Assembly: GCA_022564455.1 (NCBI GenBank)
Contig: JADFLK010000027.1
Coordinates: 1-11,086, forward strand
Length of the DNA: 11,086 nt
Source of the DNA: Bacteroidota bacterium
Lineage (GTDB): Bacteria; Bacteroidota; Rhodothermia; Rhodothermales; Rubricoccaceae
Reading direction: 5' to 3'
The translations under genes and the position numbers were made by a program. This document shows, piece after piece, positions 1 to 5,817 of this stretch (position 1 is its first letter; each line of letters starts with the position of its first letter). A model generated the notes under the pieces. It saw only the letters and a program-made list of their open reading frames with translations, ran no database searches and was not told the DNA's origin.

Positions 1-2
1 TC

Positions 3-125
3 ATTATTTCGCAGGATTGCAAAGGGACCGACATCCAGAAACCAGGTTTCACGGGGCAGGTGGCCGACTTTGCTGAGAGCGTCCGCCCTGCGCTGGAGTT
101 CGGCTGGGGGCTTATGGGGAAGTAG
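3..125 (+). CDS. C-terminal end of an unidentified protein (partial)
   Basis: Forty in-frame codons run from the left edge to a TAG at 123-125; the start lies outside the window. The visible peptide contains QKPGFTGQVADFAES and ends with ALEFGWGLMGK. I do not recognise a family. The reading is favoured because third positions are about 70% G/C, as in the neighbouring genes, and because a degenerate 7-bp repeat array begins right after the stop, which is where these arrays sit elsewhere in the window. The opposite strand is also open here (reading ...ETWFLDVGPFAILRNN off the left edge), but it has no ATG, GTG or TTG start in frame over the stretch I checked (up to about 190). Strand is therefore uncertain. 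Confidence 0.4.
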   Translation: MISQDCKGTDIQKPGFTGQVADFAESVRPALEFGWGLMGK

Positions 126-130
126 ATAAA

Positions 131-214
131 GGGTGGAGGGTGAGGGGTGAAGGATAAAAGTTGAAGGGAAAAGTGAGAAGGGTGAAGGGAGGTAGGGAAA
201 TAGGGAGATAGCCA
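131..214 (+). repeat. Degenerate 7/8-bp tandem array, GGGTGAA type
   Basis: From 131 the sequence can be cut into successive 7-mers: GGGTGGA, GGGTGAG, GGGTGAA, GGATAAA, AGTTGAA, GGGAAAA, GTGAGAA, GGGTGAA, GGGAGGT, AGGGAAA. The end shifts to 8-mers (GGTAGGGA, AATAGGGA, GATAGCCA, 191-214). It is purine-rich and non-coding. The segment 198-215 is an inverted match (16 of 18) to 317-334 in the array on the other side of the 215-303 core, so the two arms could pair. The core itself shows no gene or clear regulatory site. Confidence 0.75.
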
Positions 215-304
215 GTTGGGGGTTGCACCATTGGAGATGTGATAGAGATCTGTGGATCGGTTTGGTCTAATAAACGCTAACCGTGTATGGTTTTCCGAAA
301 TCTC

Positions 305-414
305 CTACCTGCCTATCTGGCTACCTCCCTATCTGCCCCATCCGAGATCTGAAATCCCAAATCCACAATCCGATATCCGATATCCCCTATCCGATATCGG
401 GCGACTCCTATCCC
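305..414 (+). repeat. Degenerate 8-bp then 7-bp tandem array, CTACCTCC / NNATCCN type
   Basis: The first part reads as 8-mers from 305: CTACCTGC, CTATCTGG, CTACCTCC, CTATCTGC, CCCATCCG. The second part reads as 7-mers from 352: AAATCCC, AAATCCA, CAATCCG, ATATCCG, ATATCCC, CTATCCG, ATATCGG, GCGACTC, CTATCCC. It is the pyrimidine-rich right arm facing the purine-rich array at 131-214. Its last units overlap the stop codon of the AP2-like gene at 408-410. The 12-mer at 367-378 occurs in reverse complement at 2749-2760, so one word family is used in two separate gaps. Confidence 0.75.
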
Positions 415-1049
415 CCAAACAACGTCCTGGTGAGATCGTCGAAGGCCTTCTCTTCGCGCTTCTCCTTTGCCTCCGGCGCGTTGAACCTGGCCTCGGCGGC
501 GGCTTCGCGGGTAATCCGACGTTCTTCCGCCTGCTCGACTTCCACTTCCTCCTGAATGCGTTCCGCAAAAGGCTCCTGCGCTCGCGCGAACATCACATGA
601 GGTTCTTCTGTCCGCATTCCGGCTGCTCCCCGCTCTTCGTGCAACCGCAGGCAGCCATTCCAAAGCGCCTGACGCAGCCCCCACTTTTCCACGGAATAGG
701 ACGCCCCCTTCCGTTTGCCGTCGGCGCCTACCCAGTTAAGTTGCACGACCGTATTGCCTTTCCCCTTCTCCTTATCGCGGACACTCAGACCAACCACGCC
801 CGTATTCGACCACGCCTTGCGCGGACGGGCGGCGGGAGGTGGAAGCCCCTCCAACAACTCGTCGCGGTAGACTAAGGAGGCCTCCAAGGCGCCGTCGGAA
901 CCGCCGTTGCGAGCATCCGCGAAAAACTTGGAGAGCCGGTTGCCTTCGCGCCTAACCCGAACCTGCCAGCCGTGGGTGGGGTGCCGTTTCGGATACTTCT
1001 CCGAGGGCTCGATGTCGATCCGGGTTATGTGGTGATGCTTCTCGGCCAT
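408..1049 (-). CDS. AP2/ERF-like DNA-binding domain protein
   Basis: This 213-residue protein looks like a bacterial AP2-type DNA-binding protein. Residues 27-68 match the first AP2-like unit: HGWQVRVRREGNRLSKFF, a variable loop, then ALEASLVYRDELLEGLP. Residues 82-140 look like a second, more diverged unit (NTGVVGLSVR, then WVGADGKRKGASYSVEKWG). Each would be a three-stranded sheet packed on a helix. Residues 155-205 are a highly charged, probably helical Glu/Arg-rich tail. Bacterial AP2 domains often sit in homing nucleases or phage proteins, but no HNH or other nuclease motif is visible. The ATG at 1047-1049 lacks an obvious Shine-Dalgarno, as is usual here. It is the last gene of the minus-strand series, 78 bp after the NifU-like gene. 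The family call is by pattern; the target is unknown. Confidence 0.75.
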   Translation of the reverse strand: MAEKHHHITRIDIEPSEKYPKRHPTHGWQVRVRREGNRLSKFFADARNGGSDGALEASLVYRDELLEGLPPPAARPRKAWSNTGVVGLSVRDKEKGKGNTVVQLNWVGADGKRKGASYSVEKWGLRQALWNGCLRLHEERGAAGMRTEEPHVMFARAQEPFAERIQEEVEVEQAEERRITREAAAEARFNAPEAKEKREEKAFDDLTRTLFGG

Positions 1050-1097
1050 CAGAAAAGGCCCGGTAGTTATTTGTTCGACAGAGGAGCGCAGATGACA

Positions 1098-1118
1098 AGC
1101 GCTCCGGAACGAGGCGCT
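1098..1118 (-). terminator. Weak hairpin after the NifU-like gene, possible terminator
   Basis: On the minus strand, about 10 nt past the TGA of the NifU-like gene, AGCGCC pairs with GGCGCT-complementary sequence across a 9-nt loop (a 6-bp stem including one wobble). Only a short TTGT follows instead of a U-tract, so intrinsic termination is doubtful. It could equally be an mRNA 3'-end stabiliser between this gene and the AP2-like gene. Confidence 0.22.
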
Positions 1119-1127
1119 GAGGGTTGT

Positions 1128-1400
1128 TCAGGCAATCTGGGCGGACGCGACGGCTTCGACGCGGGTCACTTCGGGGACGGCTCGTTTGATAGCCTGCTCA
1201 ATCCCCGCCCTGAGCGTCATCATGCTCATGGGGCAGGTGCCACAAGCGCCAAGCAGTTCCAGTTCGACCACCATATCGTCGGTCACGTCTTGCAAACGCA
1301 CGGAGCCGCCGTCCGCCATCAGATACGGCCGGATGGTATCGAGGGTCTCCTCGATGCGCTTCAGAAGTAGCGGGTCTTTGGGATTTGGTGTGTTGGCCAT
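1128..1400 (-). CDS. NifU C-terminal-domain Fe-S scaffold/carrier protein
   Basis: This is a 90-residue stand-alone NifU C-terminal (Nfu) domain. The family binds a [4Fe-4S] cluster, usually between two subunits, and passes it to apo-proteins in the cytoplasm. The family hallmarks are present: the helix and turn IRPYLMADGGSVRLQDV at 23-39, then the cluster-binding pair C53 and C56 in GACGTCPMS, then LRAGIEQAIK. There is no N-terminal IscU-like or HesB-like domain, so it is shorter than NifU or NfuA. The length is normal for the single-domain Nfu proteins common in Bacteroidota. The start is an ATG at 1398-1400. It lies directly downstream of the Mrp ATPase gene on the same strand, a pairing that fits joint work in cluster delivery. 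The gap between them holds a strong period-8 palindrome, so tight co-translation is unlikely. Confidence 0.93.
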   Translation of the reverse strand: MANTPNPKDPLLLKRIEETLDTIRPYLMADGGSVRLQDVTDDMVVELELLGACGTCPMSMMTLRAGIEQAIKRAVPEVTRVEAVASAQIA

Positions 1401-1482
1401 GCGGCAGTGCGGTGCTAGGCAGAGGGGAAGTTAACGCGGCATGGGCGGCTGAGGTTCGGATGCGCCGTGAAAGAGCTGCGGA

Positions 1483-1555
1483 TGATTACGTGAACACGTG
1501 ATTACGTGAGGCGGCCTCAATACTGTGTTCACGTATTCACGTAATCACGTAATCA
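1483..1555. repeat. Period-8 inverted array (ATTACGTG / TTCACGTA) forming a long imperfect palindrome
   Basis: The left arm 1483-1510 is made of 8-mers ATTACGTG, AACACGTG, ATTACGTG; the right arm 1528-1555 is made of TTCACGTA, TTCACGTA, ATCACGTA. The arms are reverse complements over 28 positions with about four mismatches, around a 17-nt loop. The element ends 3 bp before the mrp stop codon. In mrp mRNA it would fold into a large hairpin, but no U-run follows, so it is not a classical intrinsic terminator. The word TGATTACGTGA recurs at 10081-10091, upstream of pfkA. Confidence 0.85.
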
Positions 1556-1558
1556 GCA

Positions 1559-2659
1559 TCACTGATGCAGAATTTCGACGACCTGCGTCGGAGCTGCCTC
1601 GGCGTTGCGGATAGAAACCTGCTGCGCCGTGTTCTGGGCGATTTCGACGAGCGCGCGGGCACTTGCGCTGTCCGGTGCGAGCTTTACAATGGGCGTGCCG
1701 GAGTCGCCGCTTTCGCGGAGCGCCTGCTCGATGGGCACGTCGCCGAGGAACGGAGCCTCGGCTTCTTCGGCGAAACGCCGCGCTCCGCCCTCTCCGAAAA
1801 GGTAGTACTTGCGATCCGGGAGGTCGGGCGGCGTGAAGTAGGCCATGTTCTCGACGATGCCGAGGATGGGCACGTTTACTTTGCGGAACATAGCCACGCC
1901 TTTTCTCGCATCGGCAAGGGCCACATCCTGGGGCGTAGAGACAATGACGGTGCCCGTGAGCGGGACGGTTTGCACGATAGTGAGCTGGATGTCTCCGGTG
2001 CCCGGCGGGAGGTCGAGGATGAGGTAGTCGAGTTCGCCCCATTCTGCGTCGCCGAGAAACTGCCGGACGGCGGACGAGACCATCGGGCCGCGCCAGACAA
2101 CCGCGTCCTTTTCATCCACCAGGAAGCCCATTGAGAGGAGCTTCACGCCGTGCGCCTCCAGCGGGACGATCTTGCGGTCTTCGTTCACGCGCGGCTTCAC
2201 TGAGGGGTCGATGCCGAACATGACGGGCACGCTGGGGCCGTAGATGTCGGTATCCACCAGCCCAACGGCTGCACCGGTCTTTGCTAGCGCCACAGCCAGA
2301 TTCGCCGCAATCGTGCTCTTGCCGACGCCCCCCTTGCCGCTCGCCACGGCGATGAAGTTCCGGACACCCCGGCTCCCGCCTTCTGTGGCGGCGTCGGCGC
2401 CAGGCATCGTCACGTTCGCGTCCATGTTCACGATCACCTCTGCCGTGTCATCCACGTCGCGGTGAATGGCAGTTTCGCACCGCGTTCGGATCAGCTCCTT
2501 GAGCGGGCACGCGGGCGTCGTGAGCATCACCGTGAACACGATCTGCAACCCGTCGATTTCCAGATCGCGGATCATGTTGAGCGTCACCAGATCCTTCTTC
2601 AGATCGGGGTCCTCTACGGTGCCGAGGGCGGCCAGAACGGCGTCGTGAGTGATGGACAT
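1559..2659 (-). CDS. mrp: Mrp/ApbC family Fe-S cluster carrier ATPase
   Basis: This is a 366-residue P-loop ATPase of the Mrp/ApbC/NBP35 family, which carries Fe-S clusters to apo-proteins in the cytoplasm. Residues 5-85 form the N-terminal MIP18 (DUF59) domain with the TTPACPL motif at 47-53. Residues 100-350 form the deviant Walker ATPase: SGKGGVGKS at 107-115, DTDIYGPSVP at 136-145, and DLPPGTGD at 216-223. The usual C-terminal CxxC after the ENM motif is missing; the sequence there is ENMAYFTPPDLP...KYYLFG, the form I associate with Bacteroidota. I placed the start at the ATG at 2657-2659 because the family begins with this MSITHDAV-type helix. The frame stays open 50 codons further to an ATG at 2809, but that stretch is encoded by a period-7 repeat array and is not protein-like. 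It sits upstream of the NifU-like gene. Confidence 0.95.
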   Translation of the reverse strand: MSITHDAVLAALGTVEDPDLKKDLVTLNMIRDLEIDGLQIVFTVMLTTPACPLKELIRTRCETAIHRDVDDTAEVIVNMDANVTMPGADAATEGGSRGVRNFIAVASGKGGVGKSTIAANLAVALAKTGAAVGLVDTDIYGPSVPVMFGIDPSVKPRVNEDRKIVPLEAHGVKLLSMGFLVDEKDAVVWRGPMVSSAVRQFLGDAEWGELDYLILDLPPGTGDIQLTIVQTVPLTGTVIVSTPQDVALADARKGVAMFRKVNVPILGIVENMAYFTPPDLPDRKYYLFGEGGARRFAEEAEAPFLGDVPIEQALRESGDSGTPIVKLAPDSASARALVEIAQNTAQQVSIRNAEAAPTQVVEILHQ

Positions 2660-2731
2660 GGGGCGAGGGTGGGCCTGAGGGTGCAGAAGACGGGGTACGG
2701 ATGCGAGGGTTCCGGGGCGTCCGGTAGGAAT

Positions 2732-2769
2732 GGGTGAAGGCGGATTTTGGATATCGGATTTGGGAGACC
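2732..2769 (+). repeat. GGGTGAAGG word followed by a period-7 GGATATC array in the ppx-mrp gap
   Basis: The 9-mer GGGTGAAGG (2732-2740) is followed by 7-mers GGATTTT, GGATATC, GGATTTG, GGAGACC (2742-2769). These are the reverse complement of the NNATCCN units at 352-414. The rest of the 153-bp gap (2660-2812) is G-rich toward mrp and shows no promoter or terminator that I can support. Confidence 0.65.
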
Positions 2770-2812
2770 GGTAATCAGCCGACCACGAGCCACTGACTTC
2801 CGCTTTCATCCC

Positions 2813-3730
2813 TCACCATTCAACACTCTGCAAGGCCAGCCCGTGCCTGAGCCCGCCCTCACCGGCGATGAAAGTCATATATCCAAAACACCGCATCACG
2901 CTCTCCAGTATGAGCAACGCTTCCCCGGCAATGTCTTCGCGGCCTGTAAAGATGCTCGGATTGAGGGCACGAATCTCATCGCCCGACATCGCCAACAGCA
3001 AATCCCGCCACTCCCGGACCACGTGCCAGGGAATGTCGGGGGAATGCTGGTCGGCCCCAGTCAAGGAAGTCAAGACCCGGGCGGTTCCGCCTCCTTCGAT
3101 GAGTGGAAGGCCGTTCAACGTGTCATGTGGAATCGTATCGAGAACGGCGCGCACCTCACGTTCGGCCTGCTGAATCTCCCTCGTAGAAGGTGGCTGGCTT
3201 GAGAAGAACCGCTCCGAGAGACGCACGCTTCCGATATCCAAACTGATCTGGTAGCGGATTTCACCGACCTCTCCAGCAATGATCTCAGTCGATCCGCCGC
3301 CGACATCGAGCACGCATGCCTCGGACATCCCGGGAACCATTGCCAGCGCACCGCGGAAGCTCAGCTCCGCTTCCTCTTCGCCAGACAGCACGCGGTAATC
3401 GAGACCCAATTCGTCATTCACGCGCCTGATCAGTTCGTCCGTGTTGGCTGCATCCCGCGAAGCGCTCGTCGCGCCGATAACGATGGTCTCCACGTTGAAC
3501 CGTTCGGCGGTTGATTTGCATTCCGCAAGGCGGGCCAGAACGCGGTCCATAGCATCCTCCGTAAGCCTTCCCGTTTCATCCACCCCCGCGCCAAGCCGCG
3601 CGAAGCGCTCTTCATCGGCCAACACTTCGAGGCGTCCGTCTGGATAAACATCCGCCACCAGGCACATCACGGTGTTGGTCCCCACGTCGATGGCGGCAAT
3701 GCGGCGGGTGAGGTTTTCTTCTGTGGCCAA
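2813..3730 (-). CDS. Ppx/GppA family phosphatase (exopolyphosphatase or pppGpp phosphatase)
   Basis: This 305-residue protein belongs to the ASKHA-fold Ppx/GppA family, which hydrolyses terminal phosphates of polyphosphate or pppGpp in the cytoplasm. From the chosen start the motifs are: phosphate-1 loop AAIDVGTNT (12-20), ATSASRDA (87-94), SGEEEAELSF (116-125) carrying the likely catalytic Glu, phosphate-2 loop DVGGGSTEI (142-150), EGGGTARVL (212-220) and GGLRHGL (292-298). It is the short form, without the C-terminal HD-like domain of E. coli Ppx and GppA. I chose the TTG at 3728-3730 because homologues begin a few residues before this first motif. The frame stays open to an ATG at 3850, but those 40 codons are repeat array and low in similarity to any protein. 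The substrate cannot be told from sequence. Either would link it to stringent or stress physiology. Confidence 0.92.
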   Translation of the reverse strand: MATEENLTRRIAAIDVGTNTVMCLVADVYPDGRLEVLADEERFARLGAGVDETGRLTEDAMDRVLARLAECKSTAERFNVETIVIGATSASRDAANTDELIRRVNDELGLDYRVLSGEEEAELSFRGALAMVPGMSEACVLDVGGGSTEIIAGEVGEIRYQISLDIGSVRLSERFFSSQPPSTREIQQAEREVRAVLDTIPHDTLNGLPLIEGGGTARVLTSLTGADQHSPDIPWHVVREWRDLLLAMSGDEIRALNPSIFTGREDIAGEALLILESVMRCFGYMTFIAGEGGLRHGLALQSVEW

Positions 3731-3732
3731 CT

Positions 3733-3772
3733 GGTTCTTGGAGTTACAGGTTCGAAGGTTACAGGTTAAAGA
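3733..3772 (+). repeat. Degenerate period-8 array, GGTTNNAA type
   Basis: Successive 8-mers from 3733 are GGTTCTTG, GAGTTACA, GGTTCGAA, GGTTACAG, GTTAAAGA; the 8-mer GTTACAGG recurs 16 bp apart. Positions 3755-3769 are an inverted match (13 of 15) to 3878-3892. The array lies immediately upstream of the TTG start of the Ppx/GppA gene, in the region that would be its 5' leader. Confidence 0.65.
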
Positions 3773-3850
3773 TTCTTCAAGACAAAACTGCTTCGGAATT
3801 CCAATCTTTGTTCGGCAACCTGAGCGCCTTTGAACCCAATCGACCCGCAA

Positions 3851-3922
3851 TCTTCAACCCAACCAACCTTCAACCTTCTAACCTGAAACCTTAAAACCCT
3901 TCCCCTTCACCCATTACCTTTT
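3851..3922 (+). repeat. Degenerate period-8 array, AACCTTNN type
   Basis: Successive 8-mers from 3851 are TCTTCAAC, CCAACCAA, CCTTCAAC, CTTCTAAC, CTGAAACC, TTAAAACC, CTTCCCCT, TCACCCAT, TACCTTTT. This is the pyrimidine-rich right arm opposite 3733-3772, across a unique core of about 78 bp (3773-3850) in which I see no gene. It contains CCTTCACCC (3904-3912), the reverse complement of the GGGTGAAGG word found at 145, 180 and 2732. It ends just past the stop of the four-repeat protein. Confidence 0.7.
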
Positions 3923-3938
3923 CCAACATACCGCTCCT

Positions 3939-5747
3939 TCACTGACGGTAGATAACCACTCCCCAGGATGCCGGGTCGTTCGGCGGCTGGTGGAAATCGC
4001 CGTAGGCGTGGCTGCCGTCGGTAATGTAGTGGACCGTGTAGCGCCCGGGCTCCAATGCCAGCGATCCGTCGAAAAGGCGGTTCTTGGCCGATCCTCCTGC
4101 AAGCGTTGTGTTCTCGCGGCTCATCGTCCAGATGGCCTCACCGTTGGCGTCTTCAATCCATGCGTAGTCGTAGGAGCCACTCGGGAGAATCTCGCCCAGC
4201 GCGTAGATGCGGATGCTGCTGGGTTCATCAAGTTCGAACGTCGCGCGCCGGTGCTCGTTGTTACGAATGCGCTTGAAGCGGACCAGTACCTCACCGGACG
4301 GGGCGCCGGTACTGTCGATACCAACGTGGCCGATGTCGTCGGGGCGCGAACTTTGGCGCGTGACCGTACTGACATCGAAATCAGGGTCGAAGGCGAAAAG
4401 CGTGGCACCCCAGCGGTCTGGATTGTCGGGCGGATCGCCGTTGAATTCGCTGCAATCGTGGGAGCCGTCCGTCCGGTACGAGAGCACGTACGTCCCAGGC
4501 TCTAGCGTAAGGATGGCCTCGGCGAGCCGGTTTTTGTCGGTTCCGCCCGCGTGGCGCGTTTCCGCATCTTCCATCGACCACACCTCTTCGGTGCCAATCG
4601 TGTTCTGCGGCTGACGCAGAAGTACCGCGTAGTCGTACGAGGTGCTCCCGATAACCTCGCCAACCGACGAGATCATCACGACCGTAGTATCACGCAGCGT
4701 GAAGGTGTCCTCCAACATTTCGTCGCCACCTACGCAGGAGAAGGACGCAATACGTGGTAGCCTTCCGCTCCACGGATCGAACGCAACGACGTGGGCAGCG
4801 GCTCCTGAGTCGGCGACCGTGATCGTCAATCCCCAGCCAACAGGATTGAGTGGAGGATTGCCCGTCCAGTGATCGTACGAATGGCTGTGGTCAGTCGTGA
4901 ACGAGGCCTGATAAAACCCACGAGGAAGCGTGATCGTCGTATCCACCTCTTGATTCTTTATCGATCCGCCGGCCCAACTCATCGGTGCGTTGGCCATGTC
5001 CCAAACCACTTCACCATCGAAAATGCGTGTGATCTGAGCGCCGTCCAGAAGCTCCCCTTCCACTCGTTCACCGGTGGCCTGCAAGCGCAATTCAACCGAA
5101 CCGGATAACTCGAACAGATACGAGTGGTCGTTCCGGTTTCGGGCAGGGCCGCTTGCCCACACGAGCCCATCAGGCTCTGCCAGGTTTTTGTCGGGCCGTC
5201 CATCCGTGCCATGTAATCCGTGGACAAGGTCAGCGGTGGATGGCTCGGCGTAACTCAGCCGGAAGCGCCAGCGCTCCGCGTCGGCGTACCAGATCCGCCC
5301 GTCGCGGCTAAGGAACGACCCGAGGCGGTCAAGAAATCCGTCGCCGGAATTTTCCACTCGCCTCAGCGGATCGCCGTACGAGGTGAACCATGCGTCGTAC
5401 ACGCCGGGCTCGAAAGCGAGGGTGTCATCGGCGGTTGCGAGGGTTCCTCGCCCGACTTCGGAGTTTTCCGGCAGCATCTGCCAGACTACATCGCCGGACG
5501 CGCGATCGACAATCCACCCATATACCGCAAGTGCGTCTTCGCCCTCGAACGAGCCCACTGCATGAACCGCAAGCCGAACGGTTCGGTCGACCTCGAAGGC
5601 CTTGTGGCGCAATTCGTTCGGGTCGAGGCTGGTACCAAATGAAACCAGCGCGCCCGGTTCGCCGGAACCGCCGATGAACCTCACGAGCGCGAAAAGCAGC
5701 ACGCCGGCAAGAGCAACAAGGAGGAAGCGGGAAAAGAAACGACGCAA
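3939..5747 (-). CDS. Membrane-anchored protein with four tandem beta-sandwich-like repeats, function unknown
   Basis: I do not recognise this 602-residue protein. Residues 5-26 are a hydrophobic segment after MRRFF, so it is exported and either anchored or cleaved; no lipobox Cys is seen. The rest holds four copies of a domain of about 100 residues, at roughly 48-164, 209-310, 346-453 and 499-600. Copies 2-4 share the pattern: F-L at the start, D/YDY-like core, a W in VVWDM, EVWSM or AIWTM, then a GG(S/T)xKN turn, then L-PGxY, then TDGSH (TDHSH in copy 2), PP-x-P and a closing WG. Copy 1 is diverged and lacks the TDGSH-WG end. The alternating hydrophobic pattern and LxPGxY resemble PPC or Ig-like beta-sandwiches; that is inference. 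The start is TTG at 5747, as no ATG or GTG occurs upstream before a stop at 5808. It diverges from the phosphatase cluster. Confidence 0.85.
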   Translation of the reverse strand: MRRFFSRFLLVALAGVLLFALVRFIGGSGEPGALVSFGTSLDPNELRHKAFEVDRTVRLAVHAVGSFEGEDALAVYGWIVDRASGDVVWQMLPENSEVGRGTLATADDTLAFEPGVYDAWFTSYGDPLRRVENSGDGFLDRLGSFLSRDGRIWYADAERWRFRLSYAEPSTADLVHGLHGTDGRPDKNLAEPDGLVWASGPARNRNDHSYLFELSGSVELRLQATGERVEGELLDGAQITRIFDGEVVWDMANAPMSWAGGSIKNQEVDTTITLPRGFYQASFTTDHSHSYDHWTGNPPLNPVGWGLTITVADSGAAAHVVAFDPWSGRLPRIASFSCVGGDEMLEDTFTLRDTTVVMISSVGEVIGSTSYDYAVLLRQPQNTIGTEEVWSMEDAETRHAGGTDKNRLAEAILTLEPGTYVLSYRTDGSHDCSEFNGDPPDNPDRWGATLFAFDPDFDVSTVTRQSSRPDDIGHVGIDSTGAPSGEVLVRFKRIRNNEHRRATFELDEPSSIRIYALGEILPSGSYDYAWIEDANGEAIWTMSRENTTLAGGSAKNRLFDGSLALEPGRYTVHYITDGSHAYGDFHQPPNDPASWGVVIYRQ

Positions 5748-5817
5748 TGGTGTGAACGAGGATGACGAATGAGGATGACGCCAGCGGTAGGAAAATACCT
5801 CAGGGCACTACGAGCGA
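5748..5817. promoter_or_regulatory. Divergent intergenic region between the four-repeat gene and the phosphatase cluster
   Basis: This 70-bp spacer (up to 235 bp if the phosphatase starts at its GTG at 5983) must hold, or lie close to, the 5' control regions of both divergent transcription units. It contains GATGACGAATGAGGATGACG, a near-repeat of GAGGATGACG at 5758-5767 and 5771-5780. I cannot pick out a convincing promoter of either sigma-70 or Bacteroidota (TTTG/TAnnTTTG) type. Confidence 0.3.

Noticed and set aside
1..130. Minus-strand gene start at the left edge (peptide ending ETWFLDVGPFAILRNN)
   Set aside because: The frame has no ATG, GTG or TTG over the stretch checked upstream of it (up to about 190), which is repeat array; the plus-strand reading with a proper stop is preferred, though not certain.
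215..303. Promoter or terminator in the core between the two left arrays (CGGTT...AACCG around 258-283)
   Set aside because: The stem is only 5 bp with a long loop and there is no U-run or recognisable promoter pair.
252..875. 207-codon plus-strand open frame over the AP2-like gene
   Set aside because: It is antisense to a gene with recognisable AP2 pattern; its first part is repeat array and the peptide shows no domain.
1483..1555. CRISPR array
   Set aside because: Repeat units are only 8 bp, contiguous and degenerate, with inverted arms and no spacers; no cas genes are present.
1483..1555. Rho-independent terminator for mrp
   Set aside because: The hairpin is long and strong but no U-run follows on the transcribed strand, and it is an array of the kind also found upstream of genes.
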